64,000 nt of DNA from Methanosarcina sp. KYL-1 (GCF_024372725.1 NZ_VOUA01000016.1:1-64000); one strand, 5' to 3'. Counted from the stretch's first letter, positions 16,154-26,063 are shown. Numbers and translations: made by a program. The notes: generated by a model not told the origin, from the letters alone.

Positions 16154-16394
16154 AGCTTATAACGGGCTTTGGGACCGGGTTTTACTTCTTGCCGGATTTG
16201 AAGCCTGAACAAAGCTAAATAAAATAAGCATGTAATGTGAAGTAATGAAAATCCAGGTGGAATAAAGTCCGGGTCCGTAAAAACCCGGATTTAAAGCCCC
16301 TTAATTCCGGAAATGTTCAATTTTTTATTTTTATGTTTCATCCGGTTTCAAATGTTATATGATTTTATAAACCATAAAATTCTTCAGGGGGGTT

Positions 16395-17879
16395 TTGAAG
16401 TCAGTGGACCTCGCAGAATGGGAACAGCGCCACAGGGATGCGTTTAACAGTGTAAAGGAAGCCCTTCCTTATCTGGACGGGATGTTCGTAGCTTACAACA
16501 GCAATATCGATGCCATCAAGCACCTCACGGAGGAAGACCTTACCAGGCTTTTCGGGCTTTTTGAGCCGGCTGAAATCCAGGAGAGGATCGCATCTTATCC
16601 CCGGGAGGTCGGGGAACCCCTTGATTTCATTGCCCGCCTCATTATCTCAATGCGGGAAGGAAAAGCCGCAGAAGTGCCTGCATACACCGGAGGGCCCCAT
16701 GAATGGCTGAAGGAGCACCTGGGCTTTGACTATGCCCGCATGGGCGGGCAGGCAGGTATCATCACGAACCTTCTCTCCCGCCTGGGCCTGGAAAAGGTGG
16801 TTGCCTACGTTCCCTGGCTTTCGGAAGAACAGGCTGGGTATTTTGCGGAATCAGAAAATCTCCTGCACCCGGCCCTTGAAGGGGGAAAACTCCTCCTGAA
16901 ACACCCAAGGGAAGCCTTCAGGCCCGGAATCGAGTCCAAGGTCAACTGGATCCTGGAATATTCGAAGGACCTGAACGTAAGCTGCGGGGGAAGCACCTTC
17001 AAAGTGCCGAGAGACAACCGCCTGATCATTTCCTCCCGCCCCAAATGGCTCCGCCTGGACATGGACAGGGAGGTCTACTCCCGGCTCGATTCCCTGGGCC
17101 CGCTCGATGGTGCGATCCTTTCCGGGTACCAGATGATAAAAGAAGAATACGAGGACGGGTCCACTTATAAGGACTACGTCGAAAGCTCGGTCAGGGTCAT
17201 TGAAAAGCTAAAAGCCCTGAACCCGGAACTCCGCATCCATGTGGAGCTTACCTCCATCCAGAACCGGGTGATAAGGAAAGCCATCCTTGAAGAAATCGTT
17301 GCCGGGCATGTGCATTCCCTGGGCCTTGACACTGTGGAAGTGGCAAACGCCCTTAACGTGCTCGGGTATGAGGAACTCTCATACGCCGTTATAAGGAAAG
17401 GGGAAACCGGGATCATGTCGCTTTACGAGGGGGCTGTCCGGCTGCTGGAAGACCTGGACCTTGAAAGGGTCCATGTGCACTGCCTGGGCTATTTCATCTG
17501 CACCCTTGCAAAAGGCCATCCCCTCACTCTGAAAGATCACCGTGACTCCCTGCTCTTTTCCTCAGCCCTTGCTGCCACTCAGGCCCTCACGGGCAGGATC
17601 GAAAGCCTGGAAGATGTGGAAGCAGGCCTCAAAGTTCCGGTCTCGGACAGGGGGCTTGAAGACCTGGCAAACTTCAAGCTCTACTGTACCGGAAGAAAGT
17701 TCTGTTCTCCGGATGAGTTCAGTTACGGTTACATCTACGGGCCTGACCATGACGCGGTCATCATCCCTTCGAAAGTGGTCGAAAAGCCAAAAGCCACCGT
17801 GGGAATCGGGGACGCGATCTCGGCCGGGGCTTTTGTTGCCATGCTCGCCAGGATGAAGCAGAAACGGGCAGGGGAATAA
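16395..17879 (+). CDS. pfkC: ADP-dependent phosphofructokinase/glucokinase
   Basis: A 494-residue ADP-dependent sugar kinase (ribokinase fold, PfkC family), which phosphorylates fructose 6-phosphate or glucose with ADP in the modified archaeal glycolysis. Motifs seen are N-S-N-I-D near the N-terminus, R-M-G-G-Q-A-G-I for sugar binding, D-N-R, H-V-E-L-T and the catalytic G-I-G-D (Asp473) before A-I-S-A-G. The methanogen enzymes of this length are usually the phosphofructokinase type. The start is TTG 16395 or GTG 16404. AGGGGGG at 16386-16392 is too close for the first and better for the second. A paralogue follows 82 bases downstream. Confidence 0.92.
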   Translation: MKSVDLAEWEQRHRDAFNSVKEALPYLDGMFVAYNSNIDAIKHLTEEDLTRLFGLFEPAEIQERIASYPREVGEPLDFIARLIISMREGKAAEVPAYTGGPHEWLKEHLGFDYARMGGQAGIITNLLSRLGLEKVVAYVPWLSEEQAGYFAESENLLHPALEGGKLLLKHPREAFRPGIESKVNWILEYSKDLNVSCGGSTFKVPRDNRLIISSRPKWLRLDMDREVYSRLDSLGPLDGAILSGYQMIKEEYEDGSTYKDYVESSVRVIEKLKALNPELRIHVELTSIQNRVIRKAILEEIVAGHVHSLGLDTVEVANALNVLGYEELSYAVIRKGETGIMSLYEGAVRLLEDLDLERVHVHCLGYFICTLAKGHPLTLKDHRDSLLFSSALAATQALTGRIESLEDVEAGLKVPVSDRGLEDLANFKLYCTGRKFCSPDEFSYGYIYGPDHDAVIIPSKVVEKPKATVGIGDAISAGAFVAMLARMKQKRAGE

Positions 17880-17961
17880 ATACCCGGAATCGGGCTGTGG
17901 GCTCTGCGGCTATCTTCGTGGGCCTGAGCCGTGCCCTGAAAACGAAAAAGGACCTGGTAAG

Positions 17962-19362
17962 ATGAAGATACTTTGCGGTTATAACGTGAACATCGATTCG
18001 GTGTACAGGATCAGCGGAACCGAGCTCTCCGAGCTTCTGGAGTCTTTCGAGAGCGCCGAAATCCTGGATAAAATAGAAAACCCTCCGGGCAGGATCGAGA
18101 GTGTTTCCGATTTTGTGGCCGGGCTTGCCTATTGCATGAAAAATGGGTGTGGAGCTGAATGGCTGGTTTTTCAGCGTTCAGTTTTTGAGTTCCTGAAAGA
18201 ACGCTATTTCGAAAAGTCCCTTGTGAGGATGGGGGGAAACGCCGGGATAATGGCAAATGCTCTGTCGGAAATCGGGGCTTCCCTGGTCGTCCCGAATGTT
18301 GCCGTCCCTTCGAAAGCTCAGCTTTCCCTTTTTTCCGGAAAGAACATGTATTTCCCCAATAACGTTCTGCCCTCTTCGGGGCCGGAAAGTCCAGGGGGTG
18401 GGAATACAGCTGAAGCGGCTTTTCCGGACCAGGACCCTATCCATTTCGTCTTTGATTTTTCCGGAGGGGACAGTTTTTCCCTTTACGGGACCCGGGTCAC
18501 TGTCCCGCGGGAAAACCGCTTTATAGCGACCTGTGACCAGCTCAATTTCAGGCTTTTTACCAGCCCTGCCTTTGAAGCCTATGCCCTCCGGCATGCCGGA
18601 GAGATTGACGGCGCCCTTATCTCGGGTTTTCACCTCCTGCTTGAGACCTACCCTGACGGGAGCAGCTATGAAAAGCTTCTTGATAATGCCCTTGCCCGGC
18701 TCCGGGCCTGGAAAGGGGCAAACGAAAAACTCAGAATCCATCTGGAATTCGGGCATTTCGGGAGCAGGGAAATTGCCAGGACCGTTTTTTTGAGGTTTGC
18801 CGGGATTTCCTACAGCATGGGAATGAACGAGGACGAGCTTGCAGTGTTCCACGACCTGCACGGAGTTCCGCCTGAGGGAATCCGGCGCATGGAAGCCGAA
18901 TCCGTGGGAAAAGCAGCTTCAGGCCTTGCTTCCGGGCCCGGGCTCCGAAAACTCCTGGTCCATACAAGGGAATTTGTGCTGTCCGCAGTTGCAGTGGACC
19001 CTGGCCGTGTCGAAGCCCCTGCCCTCTTACAGGAGGCTGAAAAGGAACTCGAAGCCCTTGAATTCGGGGTCAGGTGCGCGGGCGTGTATGCTGCAACCGG
19101 CAGGCTGGACGGTAGGGAGTTTGTGGAAAACAAATCTGAAAAACTTGAAGAGAGCGTTTTTGGAGGGGAACAGCTTTCCCGCTTCCTTGACGCCTTTGGG
19201 GGACAGGCTTTCCGGCGGGGGGCTTTTGCCCTCTATGGAGGGTACATGCTCTGCATGCTTCCCACACTGCTTTCAAAATCTCCGGTGACAACGGTAGGCC
19301 TTGGGGATACGCTTACATCGGGGACATTTTTGAGGAGGCTCGAACTTGATGTACAGGTTTAA
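17962..19362 (+). CDS. ADP-dependent sugar kinase paralogue
   Basis: A 466-residue second member of the ADP-dependent glucokinase/phosphofructokinase family, immediately downstream of pfkC. It keeps the fold landmarks: Y-N-V-N-I-D at the N-terminus, R-M-G-G-N-A-G-I-M, P-R-E-N-R, H-L-E-F-G and the catalytic G-L-G-D (Asp449) near the end. It is diverged along much of its length and has an insertion rich in Pro/Gly around residues 120-150. It may have a different sugar substrate or a regulatory role. Its last codons overlap the DNA glycosylase gene, so these three genes form a likely operon. Confidence 0.85.
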   Translation: MKILCGYNVNIDSVYRISGTELSELLESFESAEILDKIENPPGRIESVSDFVAGLAYCMKNGCGAEWLVFQRSVFEFLKERYFEKSLVRMGGNAGIMANALSEIGASLVVPNVAVPSKAQLSLFSGKNMYFPNNVLPSSGPESPGGGNTAEAAFPDQDPIHFVFDFSGGDSFSLYGTRVTVPRENRFIATCDQLNFRLFTSPAFEAYALRHAGEIDGALISGFHLLLETYPDGSSYEKLLDNALARLRAWKGANEKLRIHLEFGHFGSREIARTVFLRFAGISYSMGMNEDELAVFHDLHGVPPEGIRRMEAESVGKAASGLASGPGLRKLLVHTREFVLSAVAVDPGRVEAPALLQEAEKELEALEFGVRCAGVYAATGRLDGREFVENKSEKLEESVFGGEQLSRFLDAFGGQAFRRGAFALYGGYMLCMLPTLLSKSPVTTVGLGDTLTSGTFLRRLELDVQV

Positions 19363-20197
19363 GCCCGAACTTTTCAACCTGGACTACACCCTTGACTGCG
19401 GACAGGTATTCCGCTGGGACAGGGAGGGGGACTGGTGGACTGGCGTTGTCGGAGACCACGTGGTCCGGCTTTCTCAGGAAAAAGACAGCGGGGAGCTGCT
19501 TATCGATTCTGAACTCCCTCCTGAGTTTTTTGTGTACTACTTCCGCCTGGATGACGACCTGCCCTCGATCTATGAAAGCATCAACAGGGACCTCCTTATT
19601 GACAGGGCAATAAACAGGTACAGGGGCTTGCGCCTTATCCGGCAGGACCCATGGGAATGCCTTATTTCTTACATGCTCGCAACAGCCTCAAGCATCCCCA
19701 CAATCCAGAAAAGGATTCATCTACTCAGCAAATTTTTTGGAGAAGAGCTCGAAGCCGGATACCGCAGTTTCCCTTCCCCGGAAGCCCTGGCAAATGCGGA
19801 CCTCTCCATGCTTGACAAATGCAAGCTGGGTTTCCGGACCGAGCGCATAAAATCCGCAGCTCAGGAAGTGCTCTCCGGGGAACTGGACTTTAGAGCCCTC
19901 AACCGCCTGGAATACCGATATGCCAGGGAACGCCTCATGAGGGTCCGGGGCATAGGGGAAAAGGTTGCTGACTGCGTCCTCCTCTTCGCTTTCGGAAAAA
20001 TGGAAGCCTTCCCGGTGGATACCCACATCCGGCAGATCATCCAGCACTACCACATCGATGATAATTTCTTCGATGACTGCTCAAGCCTCAGCAGGATGGG
20101 AGACTGGGGCAGGGAATATTTCGGGCATTACTGCGGGTATGCCCAGCAGTACCTCTTTTACCAGAAAAGGGTTGAGGGGTTCGTCTCCCTTTATTAA
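19349..20197 (+). CDS. ogg: OGG1-type 8-oxoguanine DNA glycosylase/lyase
   Basis: Base-excision repair enzyme that removes oxidised guanine and nicks the DNA. Counting from ATG 19349 it has 282 residues. An N-terminal OGG domain (D-C-G-Q-V-F-R-W) leads into the HhH-GPD domain. The hairpin V-R-G-I-G-E-K-V-A-D carries the catalytic Lys (about residue 205) and V-D-T-H carries the catalytic Asp (about 224). The final C-G-Y-A-Q-Q-Y-L-F matches OGG1 members. GAGGAGG (19332-19338) sits inside the preceding kinase gene, 10 bases before this ATG and 7 before a TTG at 19346, so either could be used. The overlap indicates translational coupling. Confidence 0.93.
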   Translation: MYRFKPELFNLDYTLDCGQVFRWDREGDWWTGVVGDHVVRLSQEKDSGELLIDSELPPEFFVYYFRLDDDLPSIYESINRDLLIDRAINRYRGLRLIRQDPWECLISYMLATASSIPTIQKRIHLLSKFFGEELEAGYRSFPSPEALANADLSMLDKCKLGFRTERIKSAAQEVLSGELDFRALNRLEYRYARERLMRVRGIGEKVADCVLLFAFGKMEAFPVDTHIRQIIQHYHIDDNFFDDCSSLSRMGDWGREYFGHYCGYAQQYLFYQKRVEGFVSLY

Positions 20198-20322
20198 AAC
20201 GTAAATTGGCTCAAAAACTGGTAAAAAAGGTTTAAAAACAGGTAGATAATTGATTATAATAGGTAAATTCGGCTCAAAAACCGTAAATAAGGAATTAAGT
20301 GAGGAAAGGCTGTTTTCTTTCT

Positions 20323-21702
20323 TCACAGCCATTTCCTCAAAAAAACCCTGAAATCCGGGTCCTTCAGCCTGCAGATCCCGGCGTCCTCAAGGACTTCGAA
20401 GCCCTCTTTTACGCTTTTCTGTATGTGTTTTCCGAGGGAGCAGTTCTTGAGCTGCTTTTCTAATACCTCTTTTGCCGAGGTATACTTGCGCCGGATTTCA
20501 TAGACGTATTTCCCGTTTTCTATGTAGCCTGCAAACACGTCCCCGTCTTTTTCCTTCATTTCCTTCTCGTACCTGGCCTTGAACCGTTCGGCATGGCTCT
20601 CTACCCAGACGGGGGGGCCTACGTGCTTTTTGACGTTAGGGAGGTTGTTTGAGATCAGCTCGAGAATAAGGACGCTTTCGTTTTCCCCTGACCAGACTCC
20701 GCTTTTGACCATGGAAAAATCGTGTTCCTTAAGGAGGTTTGAGGCAGCCTCTTCCATCTTGTAGAGCTGAGGGTAAAGTACGTCTTCCACGACGTCCGGG
20801 GTTTTGAAGACAATGGCAAGCTGCCCGGTCCCCCGGCGGTTGAGCTTCTCGAGAATTTCGGAGTCTTCCACTGGCAGGGGAGGTTCGGGGAAAAAGAATT
20901 CAATTCCGGGGTTTGCAAGGAACTCCCGGCAGTGATCGATGAACATGCAGAATTTGTCCAGGGAAAGGGCGGCTGCAACGTTTCGCTTCGGGTCTGTCGG
21001 GTCAACCATGACCAGGGGTTCATCGTGTTCGATTTCGGCATGCTGCATAATGTCGATTTTTTCCCCCGGCTTCCAGGAGCAAGCTGCTTTGATAGTGTTT
21101 TCAAAAGAGCCGTAGTGGATGACCAGCAGCTCGGTCAGGTAGCCCGAAAAGCCCCGGGTCCTCAGTTCCGAGCCGTAGACCCCGCCGCCCCGCATGAATT
21201 GCTTCATGAGCAGCACATCGTCTTCGCATCCATTTATGCGGGCCTTTACGAATTCATTATGAAACGGGGTCCTGTCCACTGCGGACTTGAGCTGGCAGGC
21301 CGAGGCTACCCTGAAGCAGGGGACAAGGTCCACGTCATAGCCCTTGAATATGATGTTCAGGTAGGGGTGTTCGGCGTGGCGGTCTTCGGCATGTTCTGAA
21401 AACCTTGCCACATGCCTGGCAATTGCCAGGCCCCGGGTTTCCAGTTCCTGCCTCGACGTTTCCTCCGGAAAACTTATGAATACGTCAATGTCGTGAGTAC
21501 CCGAAAGCCAGGTGCCCCTGGCAGCCGAACCCACCATCTTTGCAAATACGCCGGGGACGCCCAGTTTCCTTGCGGCTTCATTAACCTCCGAGGCCAGCTC
21601 TTCCTGGACAGCCAGGAGCTTTTTTCTTTCAGCTTCGGTAGGTTTTATTTTCTCAAGCACCGCACTTTTCAACTCTTCGGAAATGTTGTTATTTGTTTCC
21701 AT
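20323..21702 (-). CDS. cca: CCA-adding enzyme (archaeal class I tRNA nucleotidyltransferase)
   Basis: Adds or repairs the 3' CCA of tRNAs using CTP and ATP without a nucleic acid template. The 459 residues are typical of archaeal class I enzymes. The nucleotidyltransferase signature G-S-A-A-R-G-T-W is at 58-65, followed by the metal-binding D-I-D (71-73). A third acidic residue lies in D-V-D-L-V-P. The R-x-x-x-W central region and C-terminal tail domain follow. It converges with ogg across about 125 bases containing short GGCTCAAAAAC repeats. A TATA-like GTATAGT lies about 30 bases before the ATG. Confidence 0.96.
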   Translation of the reverse strand: METNNNISEELKSAVLEKIKPTEAERKKLLAVQEELASEVNEAARKLGVPGVFAKMVGSAARGTWLSGTHDIDVFISFPEETSRQELETRGLAIARHVARFSEHAEDRHAEHPYLNIIFKGYDVDLVPCFRVASACQLKSAVDRTPFHNEFVKARINGCEDDVLLMKQFMRGGGVYGSELRTRGFSGYLTELLVIHYGSFENTIKAACSWKPGEKIDIMQHAEIEHDEPLVMVDPTDPKRNVAAALSLDKFCMFIDHCREFLANPGIEFFFPEPPLPVEDSEILEKLNRRGTGQLAIVFKTPDVVEDVLYPQLYKMEEAASNLLKEHDFSMVKSGVWSGENESVLILELISNNLPNVKKHVGPPVWVESHAERFKARYEKEMKEKDGDVFAGYIENGKYVYEIRRKYTSAKEVLEKQLKNCSLGKHIQKSVKEGFEVLEDAGICRLKDPDFRVFLRKWL

Positions 21703-21764
21703 GCCGGGGACGGCTCCATGTGTTTTTTGACTATACGGGTCTGGTATTGATTCTATGGGACTTT

Positions 21765-21876
21765 GTTCTTCAGATATTCCAGTTCTACGGATATTTTGTT
21801 CTACAGATATTCCGGTTCTACGGAGATTCTGGTTCTGTAGAGATTTTGATCTGTAAGAACTCTTGATTCTACAGGT
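21765..21876. repeat. 16-17-bp degenerate tandem repeat upstream of cca
   Basis: About seven degenerate GTTCTACGGATATT(CC)-type units. The remainder of the gene-free stretch 21703-22151 is AT-rich. It holds the divergent promoters of cca and the YhhQ gene, and no gene is seen. Confidence 0.75.
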
Positions 21877-22151
21877 CAGAAATCATGTCCTGAAACTTAT
21901 AATTTGTGCATTTTCCGCTGAATTTATAAAGGCAGGAATTTTTTTCACATCTCTGTGTCCTCTGAACCGGTCCTATCCCCGGGCGGTTCAAGGAATCCCT
22001 GTGTATGACCCCGGGATTCCTGTACACTTTAAATAAAATGAATAATATCTATAGCTCCCTGATTTGAAGCCCCTCAGTTTATCAGTTTTATTCTTTTTCC
22101 CTAATCCCCGATTCCCACTCTAAGTTACATAAAACCCGGTTGTGATTAAAA

Positions 22152-22871
22152 ATGTTTGTCTGGTTATACTGGATTGTCACCCTTACAATTGCCACATATG
22201 CATCCGTTTATATTATTAAAAAAATGCCCGAGAACGGCTTTACCGTGCTCACCGCTTTTTATGTGGTCTACCTCCTGGCGTCTCAGGTACTTGCCACCCG
22301 CATAATCGTATTTGACCTGGGCTTTTATTCCTTCTTTGCCCCTGCAGCCGTTTTCATCTATCCTTTCATTGCGCAGGTCGTGGACATGATCAACGAGGTC
22401 TACGGGGAAAGGAGGACGCATATCTCCATCCTCATAGCCTTTGCGACCCAGGTTCTCTTCGTGCTCTTCATAGGCATGGCAACCACCCTTTCCCCTGCAC
22501 CGTTTTTCGAGCTTGAAGATGCCTGGATGAGCCTCTTCGGGCTGAGCATCAGGATTACCTTTGCAAGCTGGATTTCCTTCCTGGTCTGCTCAAACCTCGA
22601 TGCCTGGATCTTTGCATCCCTCAAGAAACGCTTTGCAAAAAGGGAAGAAAACTTCAAGCACGGCACGATGCTCAACCCCTACATCTGGCTGCGCTCAAGT
22701 GCAAGCGACATCGTCAACCTGACCCTGGACTCCCTCATCTTCGTCTTTGTCGCATTTTACGGCGTGATGCCTGTTGTCCCCCTTGTCATAGGGCAGCTTA
22801 TCAGCAAAAACATCATCGGTTTTCTGGACAACCCCTGGTTCGTACTCTACAAGAAACTCCTTAACAAATGA
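22152..22871 (+). CDS. YhhQ-family queuosine/archaeosine precursor transporter
   Basis: A 239-residue integral membrane protein of the YhhQ/Vut_1 family (COG1738) with about six hydrophobic segments. The diagnostic motif is D-M-I-N-E-V-Y-G (about 76-83) after a conserved P-x-x-Q. Bacterial members import queuosine precursors. In an archaeon the analogous role would be uptake of a deazapurine for archaeosine in tRNA, which is inference. The ATG is about 25 bases after a TATA-like ACATAAAA, suggesting a leaderless mRNA. A degenerate double copy of the dispersed hairpin repeat follows the stop. Confidence 0.88.
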   Translation: MFVWLYWIVTLTIATYASVYIIKKMPENGFTVLTAFYVVYLLASQVLATRIIVFDLGFYSFFAPAAVFIYPFIAQVVDMINEVYGERRTHISILIAFATQVLFVLFIGMATTLSPAPFFELEDAWMSLFGLSIRITFASWISFLVCSNLDAWIFASLKKRFAKREENFKHGTMLNPYIWLRSSASDIVNLTLDSLIFVFVAFYGVMPVVPLVIGQLISKNIIGFLDNPWFVLYKKLLNK

Positions 22872-22884
22872 AACTAAGCGCTAT

Positions 22885-23015
22885 AAGAATACCGCCACCA
22901 GTTTGCCTGGGAAGTACTATCCCTTGACCCATACCTTGACCCCACAAACCGTATTTCAGTCCAGGTGTCGATAGGAATGCTTCCGCCAGCTTGCCTGGCG
23001 GCGCTTCTCCATATT
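22885..23015. repeat. Dispersed hairpin repeat, copy 3 (with degenerate half-copy)
   Basis: The core 22983-23005 repeats the CCGCCAG-CTTGC-CTGGCGG-CGC hairpin of copies 1 and 2. A degenerate core (CCGCCACCAGTTTGCCTGGGA) precedes it near 22894. It again follows a stop codon. The rest of 22872-23456 is AT-rich upstream sequence of the S-layer gene with no gene seen. Confidence 0.8.
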
Positions 23016-23456
23016 AAAATAAAAAATATGATGTTTCTCTCTAAAAGAAGCACAAAATATAATGGATAAATATATTTTCAGGTTGTGACGGCTAGCGCAT
23101 TAATTTAAATTGAATCCTGTATTTTTTCCTTAACTCTTCCATTAGTCACCGTGCTAGTCACCGTGCTGCTCTTTTTGGTTGTCCCGGTATATTTTTAAGT
23201 CATTCGGGTGCCCTTTTTGGTTATCACAGTGTACTTATCAGTTATCAGACTAATTTTTTTAGCTATCCCAATGTATAATACCTGAAAAAATTATTATAAC
23301 ATTAAAACAATTATTTTGCATATTCTCAGGTTAGGGGGGCAGTTCTAATTCAGGGGAATATCCGGGGCATTCTCCGGGTTTTTGCTTCTGGCATCTTCGG
23401 ATATCGGAGATATTCTTTACAGCCTCCCGAATTGAAAGTACAAAGGAGGTTTTAGA

Positions 23457-26060
23457 TTGGGGATTAAAAATTATGCAAAAATATTGTGCTTGATTTTTAT
23501 TTTCGGGTTACTGTGCGGGTCCGCAGCTGCAGCTTCTGGTTCGGTCGGAGACCGTATCTGGGATGAAAATACCGGCCAGAGCCTCAACTATACGTGGACG
23601 CCTCAGACCTACTCGGGCTTTTATTACGACCTGGATACCGGAGAAGGGTCGGAAAACCTGACAGTCCAGCTTACTGAAGGGAGCCGGTCCATCGGAAAGG
23701 AAAAGCTGCAGTACGAAACAAAACCTATAGAAACAGAGTTCGAATATGGTGATTGGGGCTCTTACCAGGTCATAGGGTTCATGGCGGAGCGCTATTTTGC
23801 AGGCTATACGGAAAATTCCGGGTTTGTAAAAGACGACATCAGTGTGATTTCGGACGGGCAGCTTTCGAAGGTCCTGTTTGATGATGATGAGAAACGTTCT
23901 TTTTATACGGGTTCCTCCCTCCTGCTTGAAGAGGGCTATACCCTGAATATCCAGGAGGTCGACCTGGAAGGGGACAAGGTCTGGGTCAGGCTTGAAAAGG
24001 ACGGGGACACTGTTGATGATGCTTTTCTTTCTTCGGGGGATGACTACGTCTATAAAACGGACCTTGGGGACGCTGAGGATGTGCCCATAATTGCGGTTCA
24101 TTTTGCCACCATTTTCAGCGGCACGGAAACCAATGCAGTCTTCGTTGAAGGGGTCTTCCAGATCTCGGACGAGTACCTCGAAATCGAAGGGGGGGACGAA
24201 TTCGGAGAGCTTGAGGTAAGTTCCATTTCCAGCTCAGGAATAGAAATGGAGAATAAAAATTCCATATCCCTCAGCAAAGGAGACACCGTCGATGTCATGG
24301 GAAAGCTCAGCTTTGTCGTAGCTGATGCCGATGAACTCCGCTTTGCTCCCGTGGTTGAGGTGTCCGAGCCCGGGATATACGAGTTAAGGGGTACGGTCTA
24401 CGACGAAAACCTTAAGACTCTTGCCTGGACTCCGTTTAACTTCGAAGGTTTCTATTACAGCATTGATGAAAACGTGTCCACGGAAAGCCTGGTAATCGAA
24501 GAACTCGATGGCAGGACAATTGATGATGAGATGCTGGTCTACACCACAAAACCTGCACTTGTGGAATTCGAGCGGGAAGCCTGGGGCAGTTATGAGGTCA
24601 TAGGCTTTTTTGCCGAGAAGTACTTCGCAGGATACCCCGAGGAAACTTTAGGCAATTCCGGGGGGGTAAGTGTGCTTTCGGACAACATCCTTTCAAAAGT
24701 CCTGATTGATGAAGACGACAAAAAGTCTCTTTATACAGGCTCTTCTCTTGCCCTTGAAAATGGCTACTCCCTCCAGGTGGCGCAGATCGACGTTAGCGGC
24801 GAGAAAGTCCTTTTCGAGCTTTATAAAGACGGAAAACAGCTGGATACCGGAGTGATCTCCCAGAACGGGGACTATATCTACGAGGCCGATATAGGAGGGG
24901 CTGAAAATGTGCCCATGATCGCGGTCCATGTAAGTACCGTGTTCAGGGGGCAGGAAGTCGATGCCGTGTTTGTGGAAGGTATTTTCCAGATATCGGACGA
25001 TTATCTGGAACTTGAGGACGGGGATTCCTTTGAGGAAATGGAAATAAGCTCGATATCCAGTTCGGGGATAACAATGGAAAATCCGGACTCTATCTCCCTT
25101 TCAAGGGACGATACCATTGACATTATGGGCAATGTCAAGTTCAGGGTTGCAGATGCCTCTGTCCTGCGTTTCTATCCCTTTGTCGAGCTTGAGAGTGCTG
25201 AGGGAGACCAGCTGGAAATCGACATGCCCGATGTCCTCGTGGCCGGAGAGGAAGTAAAAATCCTGGTTACGGCAAGGAATGTTGCGGTAAGTGACGTTGA
25301 AGTGTTCTTCGAAGATGGATACATAGGAACTACGGGAGACGACGGGACCCTCACTTACACGCCTGAAAATGAAGGCAGCTTCACGGTTTTTGCCAGGAAG
25401 GCAGGTTACGTTTCCGGGAGCAAGGACGTGGATGTTGTCGGGGAAGGTGTCCTTAAACTGAAACTCGCTGTCTCTCCGGAAACCATTCTGGAAGGGGACC
25501 AGATCAGCATAAAAGTTACGGATTCCGTGGAAGACAAATCGGTTTCTGGAGCAGATGTTTTCTTCGGCGGGGAGAAAATTGAAGAACAGACGGATGCAAA
25601 GGGTACCGTTTCCTACTGGGTGACCACGCCGGGTACCTACGTGATAAATGCCACAAAATCGGGGTACGAAGAAGGGAAGACAACGGTTGAAGTAAAGGAA
25701 CACAGAGAGGATTTTGTGTTTTCAAACCTGACAATCGAGCCTGCTTCGGTTGAAGCCGGGACTGCCGTTACCATCAAGGTAGATGTCGTAAACAACGGAA
25801 ACGCCCCGGGTGAATCCGAGGTCGAACTGCTGGTCAACGGAGAGGCAGTGGATTCCGGCAATGTAAGCCTGGAACCGGAAGAGAGCCAGGTGCTTGAGTT
25901 CTCCCATGTGGAAGAAGAGCCCGGCACATACACCGTTGAAATCGGGAGCCTGAGCGGGACCTATGAGGTCACGGAAAAAGCTCCGTTTGTCAGTGTTGGG
26001 GTGACTCTGGGAATCCTTGCTGCAGCATTCGTGGTCCTGCGGAAAAGAAGGGAGCAATAA
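23457..26060 (+). CDS. S-layer protein with tandem DUF1608 domains
   Basis: An 867-residue envelope protein. After a signal peptide (about 1-26) come two homologous S-layer domains of about 280 residues (roughly 27-310 and 312-595). Both carry the D-x-G-E-x-x-x-E-x-L and W-G-S-Y-x-V-I-G-F motifs. Next come Ig/CARDB-like beta domains (about 600-840) and a single C-terminal transmembrane helix ending in R-K-R-R-E-Q. The tandem layout is that of the Methanosarcina S-layer tile protein. The extra beta domains make it longer than the roughly 670-residue form I know. The start is TTG, 7 bases after AAAGGAGGT (23441-23449). A strong T-rich tract follows the stop. Confidence 0.93.
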   Translation: MGIKNYAKILCLIFIFGLLCGSAAAASGSVGDRIWDENTGQSLNYTWTPQTYSGFYYDLDTGEGSENLTVQLTEGSRSIGKEKLQYETKPIETEFEYGDWGSYQVIGFMAERYFAGYTENSGFVKDDISVISDGQLSKVLFDDDEKRSFYTGSSLLLEEGYTLNIQEVDLEGDKVWVRLEKDGDTVDDAFLSSGDDYVYKTDLGDAEDVPIIAVHFATIFSGTETNAVFVEGVFQISDEYLEIEGGDEFGELEVSSISSSGIEMENKNSISLSKGDTVDVMGKLSFVVADADELRFAPVVEVSEPGIYELRGTVYDENLKTLAWTPFNFEGFYYSIDENVSTESLVIEELDGRTIDDEMLVYTTKPALVEFEREAWGSYEVIGFFAEKYFAGYPEETLGNSGGVSVLSDNILSKVLIDEDDKKSLYTGSSLALENGYSLQVAQIDVSGEKVLFELYKDGKQLDTGVISQNGDYIYEADIGGAENVPMIAVHVSTVFRGQEVDAVFVEGIFQISDDYLELEDGDSFEEMEISSISSSGITMENPDSISLSRDDTIDIMGNVKFRVADASVLRFYPFVELESAEGDQLEIDMPDVLVAGEEVKILVTARNVAVSDVEVFFEDGYIGTTGDDGTLTYTPENEGSFTVFARKAGYVSGSKDVDVVGEGVLKLKLAVSPETILEGDQISIKVTDSVEDKSVSGADVFFGGEKIEEQTDAKGTVSYWVTTPGTYVINATKSGYEEGKTTVEVKEHREDFVFSNLTIEPASVEAGTAVTIKVDVVNNGNAPGESEVELLVNGEAVDSGNVSLEPEESQVLEFSHVEEEPGTYTVEIGSLSGTYEVTEKAPFVSVGVTLGILAAAFVVLRKRREQ

Positions 26061-26063
26061 ACC

